In this document: positions 53,393 to 61,285 of the stretch, one piece after another | How positions within the stretch are numbered: the first letter of the stretch is position 1 | How the letters are laid out: each line of letters starts with the position of its first letter | DNA from: Sphingopyxis sp. OPL5 | GTDB lineage: Bacteria; Pseudomonadota; Alphaproteobacteria; Sphingomonadales; Sphingomonadaceae | NCBI RefSeq assembly: GCF_003797775.2 | Contig: NZ_CP060725.1 | Span: forward strand, 1,792,001 to 1,856,000 | Direction: 5' to 3' | DNA: 64,000 nucleotides | Notes under the pieces: generated by a model | What the model was told of the DNA's origin: nothing | The model's input: the letters and a program-made list of their open reading frames with translations, nothing else | Databases searched by the model: none | Translations under genes and position numbers: made by a program

Positions 53393-54060
53393 GATGCCGC
53401 GGGGGCTTCCGCGACGTAGCCGACGCCGCGCACGGTGCGGACGACCAGCGCCCCCTCCAGCTTGCGGCGCAGGCGCCCGATATAGAGCTCGATCGCATTG
53501 GGACCGGCATCGTCGTCGAAATCGAAGAGCTGCGAGGCGATCTGGTCCTTGCTCAGCACGCGCCCCATGTTGCCGATCAGGATTTCGAGCAGGCGGAATT
53601 CGCGGTTCGGCAAGGTCAGTTGCGTGTCGCCGACCCGCACCAGCTTGGCGTTGCGATCGAAGACCAGGTCGCCGATCGCGGTGACGTTCGACGCCATCCC
53701 CTGCGAGCGGCGCAGCAGCGCGCGGCACCGCGCGTCGAACTCGCGAAAGTCGAACGGCTTCGACAGATAATCGTCGGCGCCGACGTCGAGCGCATCGACC
53801 CGGTCCTCGATATTCGACCGCGCGGTGAGCATCAGCACCGGGGTCAGCGACCCCCGCCGCCGCATCGCGCGCAGGACTTCGAAGCCATCCATCCCGGGCA
53901 GGCCGATGTCGAGCACCACGACCTCATAATCCTGGTAGCACAGCACATCGTCGGCGGCCTCGCCGTCGGACTGCAGATCGACCGCATGCCCCTCGCGGCT
54001 GAGCCGCTTGAGCAAGGCGTCGCCCAGATCGGGATCGTCCTCGACGACCAGAATTCGCAT
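53389..54060 (-). CDS. TctD-like OmpR-family response regulator
   Basis: 223 residues: receiver with acidic pocket VVEDD, phospho-Asp in VVLDIGLPGMDG, Thr in MLTARS and Lys in LSKPF; then an OmpR/PhoB winged helix (LTLPNREFRLLEILIGNMGR, AIELYIGRLRRKLEG). It is divergent from the porin, whose promoter carries the direct-repeat box, and is my first candidate for the protein that binds these boxes. The second OmpR-type regulator (58243) is the alternative. Confidence 0.9.
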   Translation of the reverse strand: MRILVVEDDPDLGDALLKRLSREGHAVDLQSDGEAADDVLCYQDYEVVVLDIGLPGMDGFEVLRAMRRRGSLTPVLMLTARSNIEDRVDALDVGADDYLSKPFDFREFDARCRALLRRSQGMASNVTAIGDLVFDRNAKLVRVGDTQLTLPNREFRLLEILIGNMGRVLSKDQIASQLFDFDDDAGPNAIELYIGRLRRKLEGALVVRTVRGVGYVAEAPAAS

Positions 54061-54112
54061 CGCAACCCTCTCCCTCGGCCACTCCTCGGGCCGGTCCGTC
54101 GTCGCCGTTCAT

Positions 54113-54145
54113 CGACAGCTTCGCGACAGATTAGGGACCTAACTA
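54113..54145 (+). promoter_or_regulatory. CGACAG direct-repeat box with -10, porin gene
   Basis: CGACAG-CTTCG-CGACAG, 10 nt, then TAACTA, about 65 nt before the porin ATG, in the gap shared with the divergent TctD-like regulator gene. Confidence 0.68.
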
Positions 54146-54209
54146 GGCATGTAAACGAGCGCGAGGCAAGCCCTCCCGACGCCGAAAAGAGCAAATGGAG
54201 AGGAAAAAA

Positions 54210-55565
54210 ATGGCAGAAAACCGGACTTTCGGAGGCCGCTTCGCGGCCCGATCGCGCACGCCCCTGCGGGCCGCCGCAATCGCCCTTTCGCTGCTGTTCG
54301 CGACCACCTCATCGGGGGCGATGGCGCAGTCGGCATCGGCCGAACAGATCGCCGATCTGCAACGCCAGCTCGACGCGCTGAAGGCCGAACAGGCGCAAAC
54401 CGCGGCGCGCATCGCACAGGTCGAAAACACGCTCGGCCGGATCACCGGCGTGCCCGTCGCACCGCCGCCCGCGACGCCGGTCTCGGGGGCGCCGATCTCA
54501 GGGGCCGCCGCGGCACCCGCACCGGTCGCCCTCGCCGCCAGGCCGGCATCGAAGCTCCAGCTCTCGGGCGACGTGCGCGTCCGCTATGAAAGCAATTTCG
54601 GCGATGCCGACGCGCGCAACCGCGACCGCGGCGTCGTCCGGGCGCGGCTACGCGCCAATTATGCGGTTTCGGACCATATCATGGCGGGCGCCCAGCTTTC
54701 GACCGGCGACGACGACGATCCGAACACCGCCGATGTGACGCTGTCGAACTGGGACGACGACCTGCGCGTCAGCCTCGACCAGATCTACCTGCGCGGGACC
54801 TGGGGCAATCTGGTCGTCCACGCCGGCAAGATTCCCCAGCCGTTCCGCCGCACCGACCTGGTGTGGGACGGCGACGTCAGCCCGCAGGGGCTATCGGCGG
54901 CCTATAAGCAACCGCTGCCCGGCGGGGCGTCGATCAAGGCCACCGGCCTCTATTTCCAGATCGACGAAGCGAGCCGCGCCAAGGACAGCAGCATGGTCGG
55001 CGGCCAGATCGAATTCGCGACCGCGCCCGGCGTCTTCCACGCCGAACTCGCGGCGGGCTATTACGACTATCGCGTGAACTCGATCACCGGTGCCGATGCC
55101 GGCGACTTCCGGTCGAACCTGCTGACCCCGGCGGGCCGCTACCTCTCGGACTTCGATATGCTCGACATCGTCGGATCGGCGACCTTCGCGGGGCTGGGCG
55201 AGCGCTGGCCGGTCCAGCTGATCGGCAATTATGTCCACAATTACGGCGCGGCGGTCGACGCCGACACCGGCTATGGCGCCGACCTGTTTGTCGGCCGCGC
55301 CTCGAAGCCGCACGACCTGCGCTTCGGCTATGGCTATAGCCGGACCGAGGTCGATGCGGTGCTCGCGGCGTTCAGCCACGACAATATCGACATCGCGACC
55401 AACTATCTGCTGCACTCGCTGAGCGTCGATTATGTGCCCCGCGCCAATACTTTGCTCAACCTGACGCTCTACCACTATCGGCCGCTCGACCCGCTCTATG
55501 CCGGGACCAACCAGCCGCGCGACTGGCTGAACCGGGTGCGGCTCAACTTCTCGGTCAATTTTTAG
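54210..55565 (+). CDS. Outer-membrane porin with N-terminal coiled coil
   Basis: 451 residues. An extended signal region ends AMA; a short coiled coil (EQIADLQRQLDALKAEQAQT) of the kind found in trimeric OprP/putative-porin families follows. A Pro/Ala linker leads into a beta-barrel starting LQLSGDVRVRYESNFGDADA and ending in LNFSVNF. It should admit small anions or organic acids. ATG 54210 has GGAGAGGA upstream and is preferred over 54195. Under the direct-repeat box, divergent from TctD/TctE, so likely the outer-membrane gate of the same regulon. Confidence 0.85.
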   Translation: MAENRTFGGRFAARSRTPLRAAAIALSLLFATTSSGAMAQSASAEQIADLQRQLDALKAEQAQTAARIAQVENTLGRITGVPVAPPPATPVSGAPISGAAAAPAPVALAARPASKLQLSGDVRVRYESNFGDADARNRDRGVVRARLRANYAVSDHIMAGAQLSTGDDDDPNTADVTLSNWDDDLRVSLDQIYLRGTWGNLVVHAGKIPQPFRRTDLVWDGDVSPQGLSAAYKQPLPGGASIKATGLYFQIDEASRAKDSSMVGGQIEFATAPGVFHAELAAGYYDYRVNSITGADAGDFRSNLLTPAGRYLSDFDMLDIVGSATFAGLGERWPVQLIGNYVHNYGAAVDADTGYGADLFVGRASKPHDLRFGYGYSRTEVDAVLAAFSHDNIDIATNYLLHSLSVDYVPRANTLLNLTLYHYRPLDPLYAGTNQPRDWLNRVRLNFSVNF

Positions 55566-55599
55566 CGAAACGGAGCTTTTCTCCCGAGCTCCCGCATCG

Positions 55600-55636
55600 G
55601 AGCCGCGCGGTCCACGGGTCGCGCGGCTCTCTTTTT
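55600..55636 (+). terminator. Rho-independent terminator of the porin gene
   Basis: Perfect 10-bp stem GAGCCGCGCG/CGCGCGGCTC with a 10-nt loop, followed by TCTTTTTG, 35 nt after the porin stop. Confidence 0.92.
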
Positions 55637-55664
55637 GTCCCCCCGGCGCCCGTCACAGGCATGA

Positions 55665-55696
55665 AAAAGGGCGACCCGATCAAGGGCCGCCCTTTT
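55665..55696. terminator. Bidirectional terminator
   Basis: An A-tract, a GGGCG..CCC/GGG..CGCCC stem and a T-tract (AAAAGGGCG to GCCCTTTT) lie just beyond the stop of the minus-strand gene at 55718 and face the porin terminator. Works best for the minus strand (CGCCCTTTTT). Confidence 0.8.
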
Positions 55697-55717
55697 CCGT
55701 CATGCGATTGGCGTGCG

Positions 55718-56266
55718 TTATTTGACGATCGAGAAGAGCGCCTCGGTGCTCGGGATCTTCGATGCCACCGCATCGCGGATGCGAACGCCGGGCTGCATGA
55801 AGTCGATGTCGATCAGCCCGCTGTCGGGCGACTGCTTGAACGCGAGGACCATGGTGACCGGCAGATATTTGCCCGACTGGTCCTTCAGCGGAACGAGGAT
55901 CGAGACCTTCTTGTTGAAATCGGGGGTGCCCCATTTCGATTCGACCTGGGTCACGCCCTTCTTGGCGGTGATCACGTCGCCCGGCGACGAGACATTGCCG
56001 ACGCGGTCGGGAAAGGTGCCCGCGATCATCGTATAATCGTTCATGCCGGCGGGGATCGCGTGGATCGTGATGCTGACCAGTTCGGGATGCCCCGCGACGA
56101 TGCCGTCGACGATCGACTGGGCCAGGTTCTTGCCCGCGGGGGCGACCCAGTTCTTCGCCGTCTGCGGCGTCGAGGCGGCGCGCGGAATTTCATCACCGGC
56201 CTGGACGGTCATCGGCATCGTCATAAACATGGCGGCAGCCGCCACCTTGAACATAAGCTTGGTCAT
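55718..56266 (-). CDS. Periplasmic protein of unknown function in the direct-repeat regulon
   Basis: 182 residues, signal MTKLMFKVAAAAMFMTMPMT..A. The mature protein has ELVSITIHAIPAGMNDYTMI, VITAKKGVTQVESKWGTPDF and LVPLKDQSGKYLPVTMVLAF; the last, with VGNVSSPGD, hints at a small PDC/Cache-like or PepSY-like alpha/beta fold, but I cannot assign a family. Ribosome site GAGAGGAG. The promoter has a full direct-repeat box that overlaps the stop codon of dctA, so it is expressed separately from dctA though co-oriented. Probably a periplasmic partner of the carboxylate regulon. Confidence 0.72.
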   Translation of the reverse strand: MTKLMFKVAAAAMFMTMPMTVQAGDEIPRAASTPQTAKNWVAPAGKNLAQSIVDGIVAGHPELVSITIHAIPAGMNDYTMIAGTFPDRVGNVSSPGDVITAKKGVTQVESKWGTPDFNKKVSILVPLKDQSGKYLPVTMVLAFKQSPDSGLIDIDFMQPGVRIRDAVASKIPSTEALFSIVK

Positions 56267-56324
56267 GGAATTCTCCTCTCACCGGATTGCGGATCCGCCT
56301 GTTCTGGTCGGCACCCTTGATCCC

Positions 56325-56357
56325 GGAATAATCGCCTTGGCTGTCACTCGGCTGTCG
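56325..56357 (-). promoter_or_regulatory. Direct-repeat box with -10 for the 55718 gene
   Basis: On the minus strand CGACAG-CCGAG-TGACAG, 10 nt, then TATTCC, about 60 nt before the ATG at 56266. The box overlaps the end of the dctA coding sequence. Confidence 0.68.
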
Positions 56358-57687
56358 CGGCGGCGACCGGCGGCGGCATTTCGACGGGTGCGTCGACCAG
56401 CGGATCGGCGGGATGCAGCGCCGCGTTCAGCGCGTCGCGGTCGAGCCCGCCCTCCCAGCGCGCGACGACGATCGTCGCCACCGCATTGCCGATGAAATTG
56501 GTGATCGACCGGCATTCGCTCATGAACCGGTCGACGCCCAGGATCAGCGCCATGCCCGCCACCGGCACGGTGGGCACGACCGACAGCGTCGCCGCCAGCG
56601 TGACGAAGCCCGCCCCGGTCACCCCTGCGGCGCCCTTCGAACTCAACATCGCGACCCCCAGCAACAGCAATTGCTGGCCGAGCGACAGTTCGACCCCGGT
56701 GGCCTGCGCGATGAACAGCGCCGCCAGCGTCATATAGATGTTCGTTCCGTCGAGGTTGAAGCTGTATCCCGTCGGCACCACCATGCCGACCACCGCCTTG
56801 GGGCAGCCCGCGGCCTCCATCTTTTCCATCAGGCTGGGCAGTGCCGATTCCGACGAAGATGTCCCGAGGACGAGCAGCAGTTCGGCGCGCAGATAGCGCA
56901 GCAGGCGCCAGAGCGAAAAACCATTGTAGCGCGCGACCGCGCCCAGCACGACGAAGACGAACAGCGCCGAGGTGATGTAAAAGGTGGCGAGCAGCGCCGC
57001 GAGATTGGCGAGGCTGCCGACGCCATGCTTGCCGATGGTGAAGGCCATCGCGCCGAACGCGCCGATCGGCGCCGCGCGCATCAGGATCGCGACGAGGCGA
57101 AAGAACCCCGCCGCCACCGAATCGAGGATGGTCAGCGCCGGCTGGGCCCGATCGCCGACCAGCGCCAGCGAAATGCCGAACAGGATCGCGAGGAACAGGA
57201 CCTGGAGGATATTATGGTCGGTGAACGCGCCGACGAAGGTTTCGGGGATGATGTTGAGCAGGAAGCCCGTGAGCGTCGTGTCGTGCGCCCGCTTCGTATA
57301 TTCGCTGACCGCGGCGGTATCGAGGCTGGCCGGGTCGATATTCATCCCCGCCCCCGGCTGCACCACATTGGCCACGATCAACCCGATCACCAGCGCCAGC
57401 GTCGAGAAGCAGAGGAAATAGATAAAGGCTTTGCCCGCGACGCGCCCGACCGATTTCAATTCGCCCATGCCGGCGATGCCGGTGACGATGGTCAGGAAGA
57501 TGAGCGGCGCGATCACCATCTTGACCAGCTTGATGAACGCATCGCCCAGCGGCTTCAGCGACGCCCCGACGTCGGGCCACAGCACGCCGACCAGGATGCC
57601 GGCCGCGATAGCGACGAGAACCTGCACATAGAGCTGGCCATAAAGCTTCGGTCGTTTGCCGTCCGCCGCACCCGGCGCTGCCGTCAT
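56344..57687 (-). CDS. dctA: C4-dicarboxylate:cation symporter DctA
   Basis: 447 residues of the SDF (dicarboxylate/amino acid:cation) family, with eight helices and two re-entrant loops. The serine-rich hairpin [20 protein letters not shown] and the [20 protein letters not shown] segment are characteristic of DctA, the importer of succinate, fumarate and malate. The start is uncertain: ATG 57687, GTG 57693 and ATG 57711 are in frame; GGAGG sits directly before 57711, too close for it but suitable for 57693. A direct-repeat box with a good -10 lies upstream at 57768-57800. Confidence 0.9.
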   Translation of the reverse strand: MTAAPGAADGKRPKLYGQLYVQVLVAIAAGILVGVLWPDVGASLKPLGDAFIKLVKMVIAPLIFLTIVTGIAGMGELKSVGRVAGKAFIYFLCFSTLALVIGLIVANVVQPGAGMNIDPASLDTAAVSEYTKRAHDTTLTGFLLNIIPETFVGAFTDHNILQVLFLAILFGISLALVGDRAQPALTILDSVAAGFFRLVAILMRAAPIGAFGAMAFTIGKHGVGSLANLAALLATFYITSALFVFVVLGAVARYNGFSLWRLLRYLRAELLLVLGTSSSESALPSLMEKMEAAGCPKAVVGMVVPTGYSFNLDGTNIYMTLAALFIAQATGVELSLGQQLLLLGVAMLSSKGAAGVTGAGFVTLAATLSVVPTVPVAGMALILGVDRFMSECRSITNFIGNAVATIVVARWEGGLDRDALNAALHPADPLVDAPVEMPPPVAAATAE

Positions 57688-57767
57688 TGCCACCAAGATC
57701 CATCCTCCCACCGACGCCGACCGGTCTTCGTCCCGACGGACGTGCGATCATTCGTTCCAAACAGCGA

Positions 57768-57800
57768 AAATTAGCGCGCGCAACTGTCGTCTGACTGTCA
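57768..57800 (-). promoter_or_regulatory. Direct-repeat box with -10 for dctA
   Basis: On the minus strand TGACAG-TCAGA-CGACAG, 10 nt, then TAATTT. It lies in the divergent gap between dctA and the PepSY gene, so the regulator could act on both. A looser CCGTCAG/GCATCAG pair at about 57821-57838 may be a second site facing the PepSY operon. Confidence 0.68.
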
Positions 57801-57880
57801 GCCCTATGCCGCATGGCCGTCAGCTTCGCATCAGCCAATCGGCGCTAGAAAAGATCGCAATCTGGAATAAGGATCACAAC

Positions 57881-58243
57881 ATGCGATTTCCCGCCATCCT
57901 CGCGCTCGCCATATTGACCGCCGTCCCGCTTGCGGCCGGCATCGCTCCCACGGTCGCCCATGCGTTTCAAAAGTCGAAGAAGGGCGACGCCGCCAAAGCC
58001 GAACGCAAGCGCGCCGAGCAGGAGGCGATCCGCGCCGCGGTGCAACGCGGCGAAGTTCTGCCGCTGCCCCGCATCCTCGCCATTGCGCAAGCCAAGGTTC
58101 CGGGCGACATCATCAAGGTCGAGCTCGATTATGAAAGCACGGGGATCGAATATGAGGTCAAGATCCTGACCCCGGCGGGCCGGGTGCGCGAGGTCGAGAT
58201 CAACGCCCGCACGGGAGCCATCCTGCGGATCGAGGATAAATAA
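57881..58243 (+). CDS. Periplasmic PepSY-domain protein
   Basis: 120 residues. Signal MRFPAILALAILTAVPLAAG...A, a charged coiled stretch (KSKKGDAAKAERKRAEQEAI) and a C-terminal PepSY domain (ILAIAQAKVPGDIIKVELDY, YEVKILTPAGRVREVEINAR, TGAIL). PepSY proteins next to OmpR/PhoQ-type pairs are thought to tune the sensor from the periplasm. The stop overlaps the regulator start (TAATG), so it is the first gene of a three-gene signalling operon. Ribosome site AAGGA. Confidence 0.85.
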   Translation: MRFPAILALAILTAVPLAAGIAPTVAHAFQKSKKGDAAKAERKRAEQEAIRAAVQRGEVLPLPRILAIAQAKVPGDIIKVELDYESTGIEYEVKILTPAGRVREVEINARTGAILRIEDK

Positions 58244-58908
58244 TGCGGGCACTGCTGGTCGAGGATGATCCGGACCTCGCCGACGATGTCGCGCGTGCGC
58301 TCGGCGCCGCGGGCTTCGTCGTCGATCGCAGCACAAACGGCGAAGACGCCTGGTTCCAGGGCGATGTCGAAAATTACGCGCTCGCCGTCCTCGACCTCGG
58401 CCTGCCGCGCCTCGACGGGTTGAGCGTGCTCAAGCGCTGGCGCGACGGCGGGCGGACGATGCCCGTGCTGATCCTGACCGCGCGCGGCGAATGGACCGAA
58501 AAGGTCGAAGGCATCGAGGCCGGCGCCGATGATTATATGGCCAAGCCCTTCGCGATCGGCGAACTTGTCGCCCGCGCCCGGGCGCTCGTCCGCCGCGCGG
58601 CGGGGCATGCCAGCACCGTGCTGGCGATCGGCGACCTGTCGATCGACACGGCGCGGATGACCGCGACCCTCGGCGGACGGCAGACCCAGCTATCGCAGCT
58701 CGAATATCGGCTGCTCAATTTTCTCGCGCATCAACAGAGCCGGATCGTGTCGGCGGGCGAAATCGCCGAGCACCTCTACGGCGCCAGCGACGGCAGCGAT
58801 ACCAATGCGGTCGAGGCGATCGTGACCCGGCTGCGGCGCAAGCTCGGCAGCCGCATCGTCGAAACGCGGCGCGGACTCGGCTATCTGCTGACCGGCGAGG
58901 CCGGGTGA
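58243..58908 (+). CDS. OmpR-family response regulator (PhoP/QseB-like)
   Basis: 221 residues: receiver with VEDDPDL, phospho-Asp in AVLDLGLPRLDG, Thr in ILTARG and Lys in MAKPF; winged helix with LSQLEYRLLNFLAHQQSRIV and EAIVTRLRRKLG. Translationally coupled to both neighbours (1-nt overlap before, GTGA overlap after). It could be the factor binding the direct-repeat boxes, given that dctA is next door; otherwise its targets are unknown. Confidence 0.9.
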   Translation: MRALLVEDDPDLADDVARALGAAGFVVDRSTNGEDAWFQGDVENYALAVLDLGLPRLDGLSVLKRWRDGGRTMPVLILTARGEWTEKVEGIEAGADDYMAKPFAIGELVARARALVRRAAGHASTVLAIGDLSIDTARMTATLGGRQTQLSQLEYRLLNFLAHQQSRIVSAGEIAEHLYGASDGSDTNAVEAIVTRLRRKLGSRIVETRRGLGYLLTGEAG

Positions 58909-60272
58909 AGCGGACGTCTCTCCGCCTGCGGCTGTTGCTCGGCGCGACGGTCGCCATCTTCGCGGCGCTCGCACTCGCATGGGGCGGCATATCCTGGATG
59001 TTCCGCCAGCATGTCGAGCGGCGCGAAGAGGCCGAACTGACGGCGCTGGCCGAACAGGTGATCGGTGGCCTGACGGTCAATGCCGCGGGCAAGCCGATCA
59101 TCGCCCCGGCCCCGGTCGAACCGGCCTTCCAGTCTATCGCGAGCGGCCTTTATTGGCAGGCGCGCGGTCCCGGCGGTACCGACCAGTCGCCGTCGCTATG
59201 GGACCAGAGCCTTCCAGCCTCCGACGCCGCGGCCGACCGCTGGACCAGCGCAACCGTGCCCGGCCCGTTCGGCGCGCAGTTGACGATGGTCAGTCGCACA
59301 GTCCGCCCCGGTAAGGGCGACATCGGCATCATGGTCCGGGTCGCCGCAAATGACGGCGAGATGCGCGACGCGCTCGGCGCGTTCGACAAACAGCTCGCGC
59401 TGTCGCTCGGTCTGCTCTGGCTCGTCCTGTCGGTGGCGGCCTTTGTGCAGGTCACTCTGGGCCTGCGCCCGCTGGACCGGCTCCGTCGCGACCTCGATCG
59501 GCTCCGTAAAAGCCCCGCCGCGCGGTTGTCCAAGGCGCATCCTGCCGAAATCCTGCCCCTGACCGAGGCGATCAACGCGATGGCGGAGGCCCGCGAGGCC
59601 GACCTCGGTCGCGCGCGCCGCCGGGCCGCAGATCTGGCCCATAGCCTGAAGACGCCGCTCGCGGTCGTGTCGGCGCAGAGCCGCCGCGCACGCGAGGGCG
59701 GCGCCGAAGCCGCGGCCGACGGAATCGACCGAGCCGTCGCGGCGGCCAGCGCGGCGCTCGAAGCGGAGCTCGCCCGCTCGCGCGCCGCCGCCGCGCGGGT
59801 GACCGGCGGCGAATGTGCGCCGCATGACGTGGTCGAAAGGCTTGTCGCCGTTGTCGAACGCGGCGAATATGGCGAGCGCGTCGCCTTCACCGTTGATATC
59901 GATCCCGCGCTTCGCCTGCCGGTCGACCAGGTTGATCTTGCCGAGATGCTGGGCGCGCTGATCGAAAATGCGGCGCAGCACGCGCGCCGGCAGGTTCGCA
60001 TTTCGGGGCAACGCGAATCCGGCGCCGTCACCCTGTCGGTCGCCGACGATGGCGAAGGCCTGTCGGAAGATGCCGCCTTCCGCGCCATGCAACGCGGGGT
60101 CCGCATCGACGAGGCGGGCGCTGGTCATGGCCTGGGCCTCGCAATCGTGCGCGACCTCGTCGAAGCGACCGAGGGCCGTTTGCGCCTGGGCCGCGCCGGT
60201 CTGGGTGGATTGCTTGCCGAGCTCGATTGGGCCGAAGACCGGGATCAGGCGGTCTATCGCCCGGTTCGATGA
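58905..60272 (+). CDS. Sensor histidine kinase (PhoQ/QseC-like)
   Basis: 455 residues, GTG start. Two membrane helices (about 8-30 and 160-182) enclose a ~130-residue periplasmic sensor region. H-box DLAHSLKTPLAVVSAQS, N-box ALIENAAQHAR, G1 ADDGEGL and G2 HGLGLAIV. The Ser-Leu-Lys form of the H-box (AHSLKTPL) is that of the PhoQ/PepSY-associated kinases, fitting the PepSY protein encoded two genes upstream. The tRNA-Cys gene on the opposite strand begins 8 nt after the stop. Confidence 0.9.
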   Translation: MKRTSLRLRLLLGATVAIFAALALAWGGISWMFRQHVERREEAELTALAEQVIGGLTVNAAGKPIIAPAPVEPAFQSIASGLYWQARGPGGTDQSPSLWDQSLPASDAAADRWTSATVPGPFGAQLTMVSRTVRPGKGDIGIMVRVAANDGEMRDALGAFDKQLALSLGLLWLVLSVAAFVQVTLGLRPLDRLRRDLDRLRKSPAARLSKAHPAEILPLTEAINAMAEAREADLGRARRRAADLAHSLKTPLAVVSAQSRRAREGGAEAAADGIDRAVAAASAALEAELARSRAAAARVTGGECAPHDVVERLVAVVERGEYGERVAFTVDIDPALRLPVDQVDLAEMLGALIENAAQHARRQVRISGQRESGAVTLSVADDGEGLSEDAAFRAMQRGVRIDEAGAGHGLGLAIVRDLVEATEGRLRLGRAGLGGLLAELDWAEDRDQAVYRPVR

Positions 60273-60279
60273 ATATGGT

Positions 60280-60353
60280 TGGAGGCCCGAGCCGGAATCG
60301 AACCGGCGTGCGCGGATTTGCAGTCCGCTGCGTCACCACTCCGCCATCGGGCC
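60280..60353 (-). tRNA. tRNA-Cys (GCA)
   Basis: 74 nt with encoded CCA. Acceptor GGCCCGA/TCGGGCC, discriminator U73 as usual for Cys, anticodon stem GCGGA/TCCGC with loop CTGCAAA (anticodon GCA), T-arm GCCGG-TTCGATT-CCGGC. All arms pair. It converges on the sensor kinase gene. Confidence 0.97.
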
Positions 60354-60500
60354 TCATGCCAAATTGCCGCACTCGCTGACGAATGGGCCGGGTGTTAGAC
60401 GGACCGCGCTAGTGATGGGCTTTGGCCGGCTTGTCAAGGATTCGCCGATGGGACTTGGCGGCGGCGGCCGGGACAGCTATGCGCGGCGCTGCGGACGCTC

Positions 60501-60528
60501 ATGCTGTATTAGCATTGCAATACAGCAT
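60501..60528. promoter_or_regulatory. Perfect palindrome upstream of the PCMT-TolC genes
   Basis: ATGCTGTATT-AGCATTGC-AATACAGCAT, a 10-bp inverted repeat with an 8-nt centre, 57 nt before the methyltransferase ATG. It is symmetric enough for a dimeric repressor. The remainder of the 60354-60584 gap shows nothing else I can name. Confidence 0.5.
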
Positions 60529-60584
60529 GGCTTGGGCTAGAGCGGGCCGCAGCACGGGTCATTTCCAGGAATCGGACAGCGCTG

Positions 60585-61253
60585 ATGGCGACCAAATTTG
60601 AAGACGCGCACTTGAACGGAATCACCGCCGCGGCGATGCGCGCGGCGATGATCGACAGCCAGCTGCGCACCAACGACGTCATCGATCCGGCGATCGTCGC
60701 CGCGATGGGCGCCGTCGCGCGCGAGGATCATGTGCCGCCGGCGCTGGCGAGCGTCGCCTATATGGACCGCGCGATCCCGCTCGGCGCCGGCCGCGCGCTC
60801 AACGCGCCGCTGGTCACCGGCCGGATGCTCGTCGCCGCGGCGCTGCGCCCCGGCATGCGGGTGCTGCTCGTCGGCGCCGCGACCGGCTATGCCGCCGCCT
60901 GTCTCGCGCAGCTCGGCGCCGAGGTCTTCGCGCTCGAGGAAGAGGCCGGGCTCGCCGCCATGGCCCCCGCGAACGACGCGACGACCTGGGTCGCCGGACC
61001 GCTCCATGCCGGCGCCGCCGACAAGGGACCGTTCGACCGCATCATCGTCGAAGGCGCGATCGAGACGCTGCCGCCGGCGCTCGCCGACCAACTCGTCGAG
61101 GGCGGCCGGCTCGTCGCGGCGCTTCGCGACGGCGCGGTCACCCGCCTCGTCCAGGGGGTGAAGACCGGCGGCACGCTCGCGCTGCGCCCCTTCGCCGACA
61201 TGGACGTCGCGCCGCTGCCGGGCTTCGCCCGTCCCGCCGGGTTCCGGTTCTGA
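60585..61253 (+). CDS. Protein-L-isoaspartate O-methyltransferase-like protein
   Basis: 222 residues of the PCMT fold: MIDSQLRTNDVIDPAIVAAM near the N-terminus, REDHVPP, and the SAM loop VLLVGAATGYAAACLAQLGA. The usual GTGSGY is here GAATGY, and the protein belongs to the alphaproteobacterial PCMT-like group always found directly before tolC. Whether it repairs isoaspartate or has another methyl acceptor is unclear. Gap to TolC is 32 nt, so the two are one operon. Confidence 0.87.
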   Translation: MATKFEDAHLNGITAAAMRAAMIDSQLRTNDVIDPAIVAAMGAVAREDHVPPALASVAYMDRAIPLGAGRALNAPLVTGRMLVAAALRPGMRVLLVGAATGYAAACLAQLGAEVFALEEEAGLAAMAPANDATTWVAGPLHAGAADKGPFDRIIVEGAIETLPPALADQLVEGGRLVAALRDGAVTRLVQGVKTGGTLALRPFADMDVAPLPGFARPAGFRF

Positions 61254-61285
61254 TCGCCTCCATCTCCCCTCCGTTCCAGGCTGAT

